A stretch of 38,715 bases of DNA from Terriglobia bacterium. Lineage in GTDB: Bacteria > Acidobacteriota > Terriglobia > Bryobacterales > Bryobacteraceae. Position numbers and translations under genes: made by a program. Below are positions 8,795-17,073 of the stretch, one piece after another. A model generated the notes under the pieces. That model was not told the origin of the DNA. It saw only the letters and a program-made list of their open reading frames with translations, and searched no databases. Location: contig PSRJ01000003.1 of NCBI GenBank assembly GCA_003175985.1, forward strand, positions 1 through 38,715, given 5' to 3'. Every line of letters begins with the position of its first letter. Within the stretch, counting starts at the first letter, position 1.

Positions 8795-9499
8795 ATGCGG
8801 TTTTGTTTCAGAATGGGAGGGCTTGCGGGGCTGCTGACTCTTGGTTTATGCGCGGAGAGTCTGCCGGAAACTCCGGCGCACCACGTGAGTAGTGTCGTGC
8901 GTCTCGACCGCCGCTCCGGAAAATTGGTCAGGACCCTGGTTACGCAACCGCAACCCGCAGCCAGAACCGCTGCGCCGGACGCCCGCCATCCGGCTGCCGC
9001 CTTCACCGGGACCGTAGATCGCATCGCCGCCGAAACGTCGGTGCCGCCCGCGTTGCTGCATTCCGTAATCAAGGTCGAGAGCAATTTCAATCCGTTTGCC
9101 ATCTCACCCAAAGGCGCGCGCGGGTTGATGCAGTTGATCCCCGCAACCGCCCGCCGCTTCGGCGTAGCCGATCCCTTCGATCCCGCCGACAATATCCAGG
9201 GCGGGGCGCGATATTTAAAGTATCTGTTGGACCTCTACCACGGCGATTATCCGCTGGCTCTTGCGGCTTATAACGCCGGCGAAGAAGCGGTGGCGCGCTA
9301 CGCCGGCGTGCCGCCCTATCGTGAAACGCAGAATTATGTGGTTCAGGTACAAAAGCAGTTACAGGTTACGGCGAAAAGCACGGCGGACGCGACTGCGAAG
9401 CCTCCGGAATCCACGCCTCCGCCGGAGGAACCTTCCGGTCCGCGGCATCTTCAGGGAATCGTGGAACCGGATGGCAGTGTACGATACGTCTCACGTTAA
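8795..9499 (+). CDS. Secreted lytic transglycosylase (SLT/goose-lysozyme-like domain)
   Basis: A 234-residue protein with an N-terminal hydrophobic signal segment (residues about 6-20) and an SLT domain. The catalytic Glu95 lies in LLHSVIKVESNFNPFAISP; other family motifs are GARGLMQLIPATARRFGV, NIQGGARYLKYLLDLY and LALAAYNAGEEAV. Such enzymes cleave the MurNAc-GlcNAc bond in the periplasm, leaving 1,6-anhydro ends. A proline-rich stretch follows the domain and the C-terminus ends in GIVEPDGSVRYVSR. The ATG at 8795 follows a strong promoter; an alternative in-frame ATG lies at 8813. It is the first gene of a run with the amidase 9 bp downstream, so two complementary murein hydrolases are produced together. 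Confidence 0.9.
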   Translation: MRFCFRMGGLAGLLTLGLCAESLPETPAHHVSSVVRLDRRSGKLVRTLVTQPQPAARTAAPDARHPAAAFTGTVDRIAAETSVPPALLHSVIKVESNFNPFAISPKGARGLMQLIPATARRFGVADPFDPADNIQGGARYLKYLLDLYHGDYPLALAAYNAGEEAVARYAGVPPYRETQNYVVQVQKQLQVTAKSTADATAKPPESTPPPEEPSGPRHLQGIVEPDGSVRYVSR

Positions 9500-9508
9500 G
9501 GACCCGAT

Positions 9509-10966
9509 ATGACGCGGATCGCAGCGAGTGCGGTTTTCATCCCGGTGCTGTTCAGCGCCGGACTCGCGGCGCAAACCGGACGTGCCCCGCAGCACTCGGT
9601 GACGGCCGTACGGCATTGGAAGCTGGGAGAGGTGACGCGCGTTGCCATCGAGGTCTCCGGCGAGTTCCAGTATCGTTCCGATCGCTTGCACGATCCCGAG
9701 CGCGTCTACTTCGATATTCTGAATGCGCGCCCTAAGTTCGAATCGCGCCGTATTTACACGGAAGATACCAACGATCGTTTGCTGCTGCGGGTTCGCGTGG
9801 CGGAAACACAGCCTGGGGTCACGAGAGTGGTGCTCGATCTGGGCGATTCGGTGGAAGCCACTCCTTCGCAGCTCTCGAATCCGAACCGGCTGATGATCGA
9901 ACTGCGTAGCACATCGCCGGCGGGTCCCATTCCGCCGCCACCGGTTATCACGTCGGCCGTCACCCCGCCGCCCGCAGTGAAGCCGCCGGTTGTGAAAGCG
10001 GAAGTGCCGCGTGTGGAAGCACCGGCAATCGCTCCGAAGCCCGTGCCCGTTGCTCCCGTCGAGCCGCCGTTCACGGCCGAACCTTCCAAAGCGCAGGTTT
10101 CTCAGGAGGCTCCGGCAACGCCTGCATCGGAGGCCTCACTGGCAGCCAAAATCGAGCCGCCTCGGACGATCGAACCGCTTCCCTCGCCTCCCCCTTCTGC
10201 CATCGCGGAATCGGCCAAGTCCGCGCGCCATACCAGCACCGGGGAGAACTCGCTCACCCGCGCGCTCGGTTTGAAGATCAATCGCGTCGTGATCGACCCC
10301 GGGCACGGAGGCCACGATCAGGGCACCTCGGGACCCAAGGGCCTCCTCGAAAAGGACCTCGTCCTGGATGTAGCGAAGCGCCTGGGTAAGTTGATCGAGG
10401 ACGGCTTGAGCGCCGAAGTGATTTATACCCGCACGGACGATACCTTCATTCCCCTCGAAGGCCGCACGGAGCTGGCGAATGAGAAGAAAGCCGACCTGTT
10501 CCTGTCGATCCACGCGAATTCCTCATCGGTGCCGCGCGTGGCCGGAATTGAGACCTATTACCTGAATTTCACGGATTCGAAAGATGCCCTGGATGTGGCT
10601 GCGCGCGAAAACGCAAGCTCGCAAAAATCGGTCTTCGAGCTGCGCGATCTCATCCAGAAGATCACAGCTCACGATAAGGCCGAAGAATCCCGTGAGTTTG
10701 CCGGGCGCATCCAGACGGCACTGTATTCCTTCTCGGCCCGCAATCTGCCGGGCGAGAAGAATCGCGGTGTGCGCAGGGCCCCCTTCGTCGTATTAATCGG
10801 CGCGAATATGCCGTCCGTGCTGGCCGAGATCGGATTCCTCAGCAATCCCAAAGAGGAGGCGCTGCTCAAGAAGCCGGAATACCGGCAAAAACTCGCCGAA
10901 GCCCTGTACCGCGGCGTCTCCCGCTACGCCGAGGGCCTCAGCCACTTCCAGGTCGCTCAAAAATAG
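9509..10966 (+). CDS. N-acetylmuramoyl-L-alanine amidase with AMIN domain (AmiC-like)
   Basis: A 485-residue exported murein amidase. A signal peptide (about 1-21, ending LAAQ) is followed by an AMIN domain (about 30-135; segments VAIEVSG, RVYFDIL, RVVLDLGD), which in AmiC targets the septum. A long Pro/Ala/Val linker (135-250) leads to the Amidase_3 catalytic domain (257-480). Zinc ligands are His266 in IDPGHGG, Glu281 in LLEKDL and His335 in LSIHAN; the catalytic Glu440 is in VLAEIGFLSNP. It cleaves the bond between MurNAc and the peptide stem, chiefly in daughter-cell separation. Overall architecture matches AmiC with an unusually long proline-rich linker. It sits 9 bp after the lytic transglycosylase. 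Confidence 0.93.
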   Translation: MTRIAASAVFIPVLFSAGLAAQTGRAPQHSVTAVRHWKLGEVTRVAIEVSGEFQYRSDRLHDPERVYFDILNARPKFESRRIYTEDTNDRLLLRVRVAETQPGVTRVVLDLGDSVEATPSQLSNPNRLMIELRSTSPAGPIPPPPVITSAVTPPPAVKPPVVKAEVPRVEAPAIAPKPVPVAPVEPPFTAEPSKAQVSQEAPATPASEASLAAKIEPPRTIEPLPSPPPSAIAESAKSARHTSTGENSLTRALGLKINRVVIDPGHGGHDQGTSGPKGLLEKDLVLDVAKRLGKLIEDGLSAEVIYTRTDDTFIPLEGRTELANEKKADLFLSIHANSSSVPRVAGIETYYLNFTDSKDALDVAARENASSQKSVFELRDLIQKITAHDKAEESREFAGRIQTALYSFSARNLPGEKNRGVRRAPFVVLIGANMPSVLAEIGFLSNPKEEALLKKPEYRQKLAEALYRGVSRYAEGLSHFQVAQK

Positions 10967-10970
10967 CCCC

Positions 10971-11684
10971 ATGCGGGTGGTCGTTTTCCGGCATGCCCGC
11001 TTCGAAGGCTTGGGCCTGATTGCTCCGCAGTTGGATGCAAGCGGCATCTCCGTCGAATTTGCCGATCTCTATCGCCCGGGCGCCGCTCTGCCCGACATTT
11101 CGAACGCTTCGGGTCTGATCTTCATGGGCGGCCCCATGTCCGCCAACGACGATCTGCCTTATTTGAAGCAAGAGTTGGAATTCATCCGCGCGGCAGTGAA
11201 GAGCGGACAGCCGGTTCTTGGTGTCTGCCTGGGCGCCCAATTGATCGCCACGGCGCTGGACGCTCGCGTCTATCGGAACCCGGTCAAGGAGATTGGTTGG
11301 TTCGATATTCAATTCACCACGGAAGGACTCCGCGATCGGCTCTTTGCGGGTCTCGATCCCACCCAGACCGTATTTCATTGGCATGGCGAAACGTTCGATT
11401 TGCCAGGTGGCGCAGTCTGGCTCGCATTCTCGGCCGGATGCCGCCATCAGGCCTTCCGCTTCGGGCCGAATGTCTATGCTCTGCAATTCCATCTGGAAGT
11501 CACTCCCGAAATGATCTCCGAGTGGTGCCTGGAAGAAGCAAATTGCGGCGATGTGAAAGAACTCACCACACCCATCGACCCGCACCTGCATGCGCAGCGC
11601 CTCGCGCAACTGGCGGCGCAGGTGTTCCGTCAGTGGTGTGGCTTACTACCAGCATCGGAAAAGCGTGCGATTCCCTTCATTTGA
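10971..11684 (+). CDS. Class I glutamine amidotransferase-like protein
   Basis: A 237-residue stand-alone GATase1 domain. The nucleophile elbow is PVLGVCLGAQ with Cys86; the His-Glu pair is His174 and Glu176 in LQFHLEVTPE, so the catalytic triad is complete. An early FMGGPMSAND motif is typical of the GuaA-related GMP-synthase-like hydrolases such as gamma-glutamyl hydrolases of amines. The partner substrate is unknown because there is no synthetase domain. The ATG follows the amidase stop by 4 nt, so it is co-transcribed with the wall hydrolases, though a functional link is not proven. Confidence 0.82.
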   Translation: MRVVVFRHARFEGLGLIAPQLDASGISVEFADLYRPGAALPDISNASGLIFMGGPMSANDDLPYLKQELEFIRAAVKSGQPVLGVCLGAQLIATALDARVYRNPVKEIGWFDIQFTTEGLRDRLFAGLDPTQTVFHWHGETFDLPGGAVWLAFSAGCRHQAFRFGPNVYALQFHLEVTPEMISEWCLEEANCGDVKELTTPIDPHLHAQRLAQLAAQVFRQWCGLLPASEKRAIPFI

Positions 11685-11694
11685 GCTTCGCCAG

Positions 11695-11719
11695 CGGGTG
11701 TTCAGACCCGTTTCCTTCT
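11695..11719 (+). terminator. Weak candidate intrinsic terminator
   Basis: A short stem CGGGT / ACCCG with a 6-nt loop (11695-11710) is followed by TTTCCTTCT. It lies just after the amidotransferase stop. Stem and T-run are both short, so termination would be inefficient. Confidence 0.3.
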
Positions 11720-11753
11720 GCCATACTACCTGCGAGGTGCATCCCCGGCGGAA

Positions 11754-11987
11754 ATGGTAATGGACAAAGGCTTCCCGGAATCAGCGTCTGAGTCGGCTGC
11801 CGGTACGGCTCGCAGCATCTCCGCGGAGATGCCTCGTTGCCCCAACTGTGGATGGCAGGACGTCCGGTTCTCGATGATGCGGTCCGCGCTGGACGTCGCC
11901 CTGTCGAAATTCTCGCTAGCACCGTTTCGTTGCCGCTCCTGCAACAACCGCTTCTACCGCTTTTTCAAACGCGCGCGAAACCGGTAA
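11754..11987 (+). CDS. Small zinc-ribbon protein
   Basis: A 77-residue protein with two CxxC knuckles, RCPNCGW at about residues 28-34 and RCRSCNN at about 59-65, a classic zinc-ribbon spacing, followed by a basic tail (RFYRFFKRARNR). No catalytic domain is present; nucleic-acid or protein binding is possible. The ATG at 11754 (a second in-frame ATG two codons on) has GGCGG a few bases upstream. Function not recognised. It is in the same orientation as the receiver-like gene 73 bp downstream, which could be its partner. Confidence 0.65.
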   Translation: MVMDKGFPESASESAAGTARSISAEMPRCPNCGWQDVRFSMMRSALDVALSKFSLAPFRCRSCNNRFYRFFKRARNR

Positions 11988-12008
11988 CCCCCACATTTCA
12001 TTTGCTTC

Positions 12009-12027
12009 ATCCCCCTATTGGGGGGAT
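12009..12027. promoter_or_regulatory. GC-rich palindrome, possible operator or RNA hairpin
   Basis: ATCCCCC and GGGGGAT form a 7-bp perfect inverted repeat around a 5-nt TATTG centre, 34 bp upstream of the receiver-like gene. There is no T-run after it, so it is not a normal terminator. It could be a regulator binding site or an mRNA leader hairpin. Confidence 0.4.
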
Positions 12028-12060
12028 TGCACTCAGAGAGCCGCCCACCACACAATTGAG

Positions 12061-12453
12061 ATGTTGGTAAGAAACTTCGAACCCGTGGCGTTGGCCGACC
12101 TGGTTCGCTCTGGGCCGCACAGCAGGAGCTTGGTGGTCGTAGAGGATCTGCTCATTTCGAGATTAGTCCGAGCGGTGCTTCGCAAAGAAGGCTTTTCAGT
12201 GCTGGTGACCGATCCTTCGGAAGCCGCGGGATTGTTCCGTGGTTCCGAAGCGGAGGATCACATTCTGGTCACCAATTCGCCGGCGCTCTTTCTCGAATTT
12301 GCCCAGACGGTGCCCTTGCTTTACTTAACCAGCGCTCCCGATCCACGGCTGGAAGCGCGGTTCCGCAACTGCCGTGTCGTCAGGAAACCGTTCGTGCCCA
12401 GTGAACTGCTGGAGGCTGCCGAAGAATTATCGGCCTTACCGGCTATCGAGTAA
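12061..12453 (+). CDS. Degenerate receiver-domain (pseudo-REC) protein
   Basis: A 130-residue single-domain protein whose pattern follows CheY-like receivers: beta1 plus acidic pair in SLVVVEDLLISRLVRAVLR (Glu28, Asp29), the beta4 Thr/Ser in PLLYLTSAPD and the conserved Lys109 in VVRKPFVPSELL. The phospho-acceptor position, in HILVTNSPALF, is Asn72 instead of Asp, and the loop after it is short. It therefore probably cannot be phosphorylated in the usual way and may act as a constitutive or ligand-responsive scaffold. No output domain or histidine kinase is nearby. Its end overlaps the convergent nucleotidyltransferase gene by 11 bp. Confidence 0.65.
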   Translation: MLVRNFEPVALADLVRSGPHSRSLVVVEDLLISRLVRAVLRKEGFSVLVTDPSEAAGLFRGSEAEDHILVTNSPALFLEFAQTVPLLYLTSAPDPRLEARFRNCRVVRKPFVPSELLEAAEELSALPAIE

Positions 12454-13291
12454 CTGGCGCAGGATCCTTCGCTTCCTCGCTTTGCAACTGAGCCGCAGCC
12501 ACCGCCTCTGCATAACTGGCCGGGTCCCCCACCGTGTACCATCTGCCTGTCGAAAGAGCCACGGCGCATACCGGCTTGGCCTGTTGCAATCGGCGAATCA
12601 CCCCATCGACGAACCAAACTTCGTTGTCCTTTCCCGCCGATATACCGAGCAGATTCTCCATCAGCTCTGGGGTCACCAGGTATCGCCCATAGGCGGCCAG
12701 GTTGGAGATGGTTTCTTGCGGGCGCGGCTTTTCCAGGAGGCGCGTCACGTACTGAATGCCATCCTCCGTGCGGCATTCCACAATCCCGAATTGGCCCTGC
12801 TTCGACATCGGCACCGGCTGTACGGCCAGGACCGGACAGCCGGTCCGGCTGAAGGCCGCGGTGAGGCCTGCCGTCGCATTCTCGCCAAAGACCACGTCGT
12901 CTCCGAACGCATAAATACAGGGCTCATCGCCGATCAGTTCCGCCGATTGGATCAGCGGTGTCGCATTTCCATAGTTCCCCGATTGCAGCGCGAGAGTAAT
13001 TTCCACCTCCGCCAGCAACTTCTGGAAGCGGCGCACCACGGGATCGTTGACCAGCTTGGGTGGCGGCTCGCCAGAGCCGTCGAACAGGGCTTGCATGAGG
13101 GGCAGCGCCTGTTGGGAGACAACGAGAATCACCCGCTGGATTCCCGCATCCGCCAGTTCCCAAATCAATTGAACAATGGCGGGCGCCTTGCCTAGCGGGA
13201 AAAGTTCCTTGGGAACCACCTTGCTCGCCGGCCACATCCGGGTCGCCTGCCCGGCCGCTGCAATAACCGCGGTTCTGACAAGTGAAGCCAT
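12443..13291 (-). CDS. GalU-like sugar-1-phosphate nucleotidyltransferase
   Basis: A 282-residue protein of the UTP-glucose-1-phosphate uridylyltransferase type, which makes UDP-glucose for envelope polysaccharides. The N-terminal motif is AAAGQATRMWPASKVVPKEL; compared with canonical GLGTR plus PATKxxPKEML it keeps TR, P, K and PKE but has GQA in place of GLG. Further supports are ELADAGIQRVILVVSQQ, YAFGDDVVFG (metal Asp pair) and GRWYTVGDPASYAEAV. The ATG at 13291 is chosen because GGCGAAGG lies just upstream; a TTG 15 bp earlier is less likely. It is transcribed away from the cyclase gene. The altered nucleotide loop leaves the exact NTP or sugar uncertain. Confidence 0.8.
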   Translation of the reverse strand: MASLVRTAVIAAAGQATRMWPASKVVPKELFPLGKAPAIVQLIWELADAGIQRVILVVSQQALPLMQALFDGSGEPPPKLVNDPVVRRFQKLLAEVEITLALQSGNYGNATPLIQSAELIGDEPCIYAFGDDVVFGENATAGLTAAFSRTGCPVLAVQPVPMSKQGQFGIVECRTEDGIQYVTRLLEKPRPQETISNLAAYGRYLVTPELMENLLGISAGKDNEVWFVDGVIRRLQQAKPVCAVALSTGRWYTVGDPASYAEAVAAAQLQSEEAKDPAPVTR

Positions 13292-13359
13292 ACCTTCGCC
13301 TGCCAATTATCGCAGAAAGCGCCGGCCACCCGGCTGCGTTCCCGTTGGCGAACTGGTTG

Positions 13360-13365
13360 TATACT
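13360..13365 (+). promoter_or_regulatory. Candidate -10 box of the cyclase-family gene
   Basis: TATACT lies 14 nt before the ATG at 13380. No good -35 match is visible and there is no Shine-Dalgarno sequence, which would fit a very short leader. Tentative. Confidence 0.35.
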
Positions 13366-13379
13366 AACCCGTCAGACCT

Positions 13380-14348
13380 ATGACAGAGCGCGATTTCCAT
13401 CATATTCCTACCTTCGATCAGCTACCCGTTAAGAGCGGTGCGCCTCCCGAGTCCTGCTGGGGCGTCTTCGGAGACGACGATCCGTTCGGCTGCTTGAATT
13501 TCCTGACGCGCGAGGGCGTTGTGGAAGCCGCGCGGCTGGTGCAGTCCGGCAAGATCTTCCGCCTGGACGCCAAAATCGGTTTCGCCACGCCGCCGCTGTT
13601 CGGCCGCGCGACGGTCCGGCACAACGTGATTCCCCTCGGCCCCTTGGCCCACGACGATCTGCTCGATCAGTTCAACACTCAGGAGGGAAGCCAGTGGGAT
13701 GGGCTCGCGCACGTGGGTCACATTCGTCACCAGGCCTTTTACAACGGCGTGCGCGTGAGCGAAATTCGCGAGGGCCACAACACGCGGCTCGGCATTCATC
13801 ATTGGGCGGCCAAGTTCGTGGGACGCGGCGCCCTGATCGATGCGCTGGCGTTTCGCAGAGCGCAGGGGCGCGATGTGAATCCGTTGGAATCCGGCTGCTA
13901 CAGCCTTCAGGAACTCCAAGAGGCTCTGCACGCGCAGCACACGGAACTCAAGCCCGGCACGATCCTGCTGATCCGGACTGGCTGGATGGAGGCCTACGAA
14001 GCCTGCGATGCCGAAAAGAAGCGAGCCATGGCGCCGATGGAGAACATTCGCGCCATTGGCGTCGAAGCCAGCCGCGAAATGGCGGCCTGGCTGTGGAATA
14101 ACCGCATCGCCGCAATTGCGACCGACAGCCCCGCCGTGGAGCCTCTTCCCATCGACTTTCGGGACGAAGGCGCCCTCCACTACCGCGCGCTGCCCTTGCT
14201 GGGCCTGCCGCTCGGCGAACTCTTTGTGCTTGCGCCCCTGGCCGAGGATTGCGCCCGTGACCGGCGTTACGAGTTCATGGTCGTTTCTACGCCGCTGCAT
14301 GTGGAAGGCGGGATCGCGTCACCACCCAATGCTGTGGCCATCAAGTAG
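13380..14348 (+). CDS. Cyclase-family metal-dependent hydrolase (kynurenine-formamidase-like fold)
   Basis: A 322-residue protein of the putative cyclase family (PF04199). The metal-binding segment reads EGSQWDGLAHVGH, the SQWD variant of the HxGTHxDxPxH motif found in the larger bacterial members; other marks are LKPGTILLIRTGWMEAY and AAIATDSPAVEPLP. Related enzymes hydrolyse cyclic amides, formamides or isatin. The actual substrate is unknown. The start has no ribosome site but a -10 box lies 14 nt upstream. It ends 4 bp before the convergent peptidase gene's stop. A cytoplasmic location is inferred because no signal peptide is seen. Confidence 0.82.
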   Translation: MTERDFHHIPTFDQLPVKSGAPPESCWGVFGDDDPFGCLNFLTREGVVEAARLVQSGKIFRLDAKIGFATPPLFGRATVRHNVIPLGPLAHDDLLDQFNTQEGSQWDGLAHVGHIRHQAFYNGVRVSEIREGHNTRLGIHHWAAKFVGRGALIDALAFRRAQGRDVNPLESGCYSLQELQEALHAQHTELKPGTILLIRTGWMEAYEACDAEKKRAMAPMENIRAIGVEASREMAAWLWNNRIAAIATDSPAVEPLPIDFRDEGALHYRALPLLGLPLGELFVLAPLAEDCARDRRYEFMVVSTPLHVEGGIASPPNAVAIK

Positions 14349-14352
14349 CCAA

Positions 14353-16626
14353 TCAGCGCGCCACGCTGCTCAACGCCGCAGCCGCGCTCTGAATTGTCTC
14401 TCCCGCGTTTTCCAGCACCCTTCCGGCTCGGGCGATCTGTTCCTCGGCTACCTTCCACTGCTTCTGCTCGATGCTCTCGCGCACGCCTGGCAGTGTCTTC
14501 ACACCGTAGCCGGTGTAAAACCCCGGAGCATAGATCTGGTGCTGGTACCAGGGGCGGTTCGGCAGCCCGTCCTTGAGCGTGAGCGAGCGTTCCACGGCGA
14601 TCAGCTTCGCGTTCGCCTCGCGTAAGGAGGCATTGGCCAGTTTCGCGCCGCCAGCAGCGCTGGCTTGTGCCAGTGCCTGATTGTATTGTTCGGCTGCGCG
14701 CTGTAGTGCTGCGAAGCCGTTTTCGAGCGGCGCGAAGTTCAAAAATGGCGGCGTCTGTTCCTTGGGCGGCGGCAGCAGCTTCTCACGCGGATTTTCGATC
14801 GCCGCGAAAAGCCCTTCGTCGAGCCGCCGGTTGCGCTCCACGATCTGTTCCCGCGAATCCTGCGCCAGCTTCTCCACCTCGTTCACATACCGCCGGATAG
14901 TATCGGTGAAGTCACTGAAATCGTAGGGCAGCAACTCGGCGTCCGCCAGGCGCATGACAGCGCTCCCGCCGAGTTGGGCCAGAGCCCGTCCGTACGTGAA
15001 ATCCGGGTCGCCAAATTTCGAATACCACGTGAAATCGTCGTAGATCGAATGGTAGATGCCTCCTTCGCTCTCCCCTCCGAATCCGATGTTCAGCGACGCC
15101 ACACCGAGGTGGTCGATGAAGGCGCTGTAATCGGAGCCGGAACCCAAAGCGCCGATGCGCAGATCCGCGCGCGTGCGGGCTTCCTGCCGATCGGCGGCGT
15201 TTGCCGGAGGGTTCGCAATCCGAAAGAATTGCAGGCGCTTCCACACACTGAGTTTGGCTTCGGGGTCCTCTATGTCGCGCGCAACGCCGTTGATGAACTT
15301 TTCGAGCGTGTGCGAGCCGGCCACGCCGAGGTAGCCCCGGTCGTTACCGTCCGTGTTGATGTACACCGCGGCCTTCTGCTGCAACTCCGCCGCGTGCTGC
15401 TCGGCCCACTCCGTCGAGCCCAGCAGCCCCTCTTCCTCGCCATCCCAGAAACAAAGCACGATCGTGCGGCTCGGCTTCCAACCCTGCTTGAGCAGCGCGG
15501 CCAGACCGCGCGCCTCTTCCAGGAGCGCGGCGGCCCCCGAAACCGGATCCTGGGCGCCGTTCACCCAGGCGTCATGATGATTTCCTCGGATGATCCACTC
15601 ATCCGGATTGGCGCTTCCCGGAATCCGGGCGATCACGTCATACAGAGGCTTGGTATCCCAGTTGAATGCCGCCTTTAGGTGAACGCGCGCGGGTCCCGGA
15701 CCCACGTGATACGTGATGGGCAGCGACCCGCGCCAGCTTTCGGGAGCCACTCGCCCGGAGACCGCCGCCAGCAGCGGCTGCGCATCGGCATACGAAATCG
15801 GCAGCACCGGTATCTTAGTCAGCGTCTCGGCCTCGTTGATCGCCAGCCGCCGCGCGCCCCTGGTAGCTCCGACCCCGGGTGTCAGCGGGTCGCCGGGATA
15901 GATCGGCATATCCATCACGCTGCCTCTCTGTACTCCGTCTCTGGGCCGGAAGGGACCATCCGGAAAAACTTCGCCGCGGAAATAGCCGTCCTCGTGCGGG
16001 TCGGAGTAGATCAGGCAGCCCACCGCTCCGTGCTCGGCCGCCACTTTGGGCTTGATGCCGCGCCAGGAGCCGCCATACCGCGCAATCACGATCGCCCCCT
16101 TCACCGAAACCCCCAGCCGGTCGAGCATCTCGTAGTCCTCGGGGACGCCGAAGTTCACATACACCAGGGGCGCCGTCACGTCGCCATCGCTCGAATAGGC
16201 GTTATACGTGGGAAGCTGCTCGGCGTGCTGGCCCGAAGTCGGATCGCTGGCGACGGCAGGCTCTTCCAGTTTCGCCGCGAATCGCGTAGGCGCCACCAGT
16301 TCGAGCGCGCGCTCCTTCGGCGTGGGGAACAACACATCGAAGTTTTCGATAGTGGCATCCAAACCCCATTCCTTTAGTTTGCCGAGGATCCACTCCGCGT
16401 TGTCTTTGTCGTAGGCTGCACCTACGTGGTGAGGCCGAGCCGTGAGCCGCTGCATGTAAGCGCGCAGGTTCGCGGGATCGGGTATGGCGCGGAACTTAGC
16501 TTCCCAATCCTGCTCGGATTTGGCCGAGGCCGCGGCATAACCGGACAAGCCATCGCCATCAGCGGACCACCCAACGGGCGTCAGAAGAGTGAGGCAGAGG
16601 GTGAACACCCCCAAGCGTTGTAGCAT
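14353..16626 (-). CDS. Secreted M28 peptidase, glutamate carboxypeptidase II-like
   Basis: A 757-residue exported metallopeptidase. A signal peptide (1-21) precedes an apical PA-type domain (about 140-260, including LIYSDPHEDGY and IYPGDPLTPG). The M28 catalytic core follows: His350 and Asp360 in GNHHDAWVNGAQDPVSG, catalytic Glu397 and ligand Glu398 in FWDGEEEGLLGS, Asp426 in YINTDGN and His526 in IYHSIYDDF. A transferrin-receptor-like helical dimerisation domain ends the protein. All five zinc ligands and the base are present, so it should be an active di-zinc aminopeptidase or carboxypeptidase acting outside the cytoplasm. The ATG is 27 bp after the carbonic-anhydrase-like stop; it is the last gene of the XRE-flotillin-PspA unit. 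Confidence 0.92.
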   Translation of the reverse strand: MLQRLGVFTLCLTLLTPVGWSADGDGLSGYAAASAKSEQDWEAKFRAIPDPANLRAYMQRLTARPHHVGAAYDKDNAEWILGKLKEWGLDATIENFDVLFPTPKERALELVAPTRFAAKLEEPAVASDPTSGQHAEQLPTYNAYSSDGDVTAPLVYVNFGVPEDYEMLDRLGVSVKGAIVIARYGGSWRGIKPKVAAEHGAVGCLIYSDPHEDGYFRGEVFPDGPFRPRDGVQRGSVMDMPIYPGDPLTPGVGATRGARRLAINEAETLTKIPVLPISYADAQPLLAAVSGRVAPESWRGSLPITYHVGPGPARVHLKAAFNWDTKPLYDVIARIPGSANPDEWIIRGNHHDAWVNGAQDPVSGAAALLEEARGLAALLKQGWKPSRTIVLCFWDGEEEGLLGSTEWAEQHAAELQQKAAVYINTDGNDRGYLGVAGSHTLEKFINGVARDIEDPEAKLSVWKRLQFFRIANPPANAADRQEARTRADLRIGALGSGSDYSAFIDHLGVASLNIGFGGESEGGIYHSIYDDFTWYSKFGDPDFTYGRALAQLGGSAVMRLADAELLPYDFSDFTDTIRRYVNEVEKLAQDSREQIVERNRRLDEGLFAAIENPREKLLPPPKEQTPPFLNFAPLENGFAALQRAAEQYNQALAQASAAGGAKLANASLREANAKLIAVERSLTLKDGLPNRPWYQHQIYAPGFYTGYGVKTLPGVRESIEQKQWKVAEEQIARAGRVLENAGETIQSAAAALSSVAR

Positions 16627-16652
16627 GTACGATTGTACCGTGGGGGCGCACC

Positions 16653-17066
16653 CTACCCTACCCGATAGATCCCATCGAAATCGGCAAAGTAACTTTCTAC
16701 ATCCAGCGACGGCTCGGCCTTGCGCGCGAATGCCGCGGCCCGGGCGATGTCCGCCGCGACAATCTCCGGCGCCACACCCGGGTACGCGCCGCAATCGTTG
16801 TGGGCTATGAGCACCAGGCGGCGCGGCGCGTGCAACCGAATGGAGGTGCGGAGCGCACGCAGCAGATACTCGGCATCTGCATCTCCCTCCGGCGCTGCCC
16901 ACGGTTTCGCCGACCCGGCGATTTTCACGTGATCGAACAAGCCGATACCCAGACGCTTGAGAAATTTGCGCAGGGCCTGGTCGAAGCGCGCGTCGAAGCA
17001 CGTAATCACGCAGGCATCGGCCGTATAGACTTCCCGCGGCGAGTCGAAGTGAAAGACTTTCTCCAC
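16653..17066 (-). CDS. Small beta-carbonic-anhydrase-like protein
   Basis: A 137-residue protein with the beta-carbonic-anhydrase zinc signature in reduced form: VITCFDARFD (Cys, Asp and Arg as in CxDxR) and VLIAHNDCGAYPG (His and Cys as in HxxC). All three zinc ligands and the Asp/Arg dyad are therefore present, but at about 137 residues it is much shorter than typical beta-CAs (about 200), so parts of the dimer interface are missing. Hydratase activity is plausible but not certain. The GTG at 17066 is used because it lies 7 bp after the PspA stop with GCAGGA upstream; longer readings run into PspA coding sequence. Confidence 0.72.
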   Translation of the reverse strand: MEKVFHFDSPREVYTADACVITCFDARFDQALRKFLKRLGIGLFDHVKIAGSAKPWAAPEGDADAEYLLRALRTSIRLHAPRRLVLIAHNDCGAYPGVAPEIVAADIARAAAFARKAEPSLDVESYFADFDGIYRVG

Positions 17067-17073
17067 GCCGCGG

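Noticed and set aside
12009-12027. Palindrome as a terminator or sigma-54 promoter
   Set aside because: No T-run follows, and the GG/GC spacing does not fit a -24/-12 promoter.
16653-17066. Carbonic-anhydrase-like gene as part of the DAB-like carbon system
   Set aside because: It lies 9 kb away in another operon; no sequence evidence links it to dabA/dabB.
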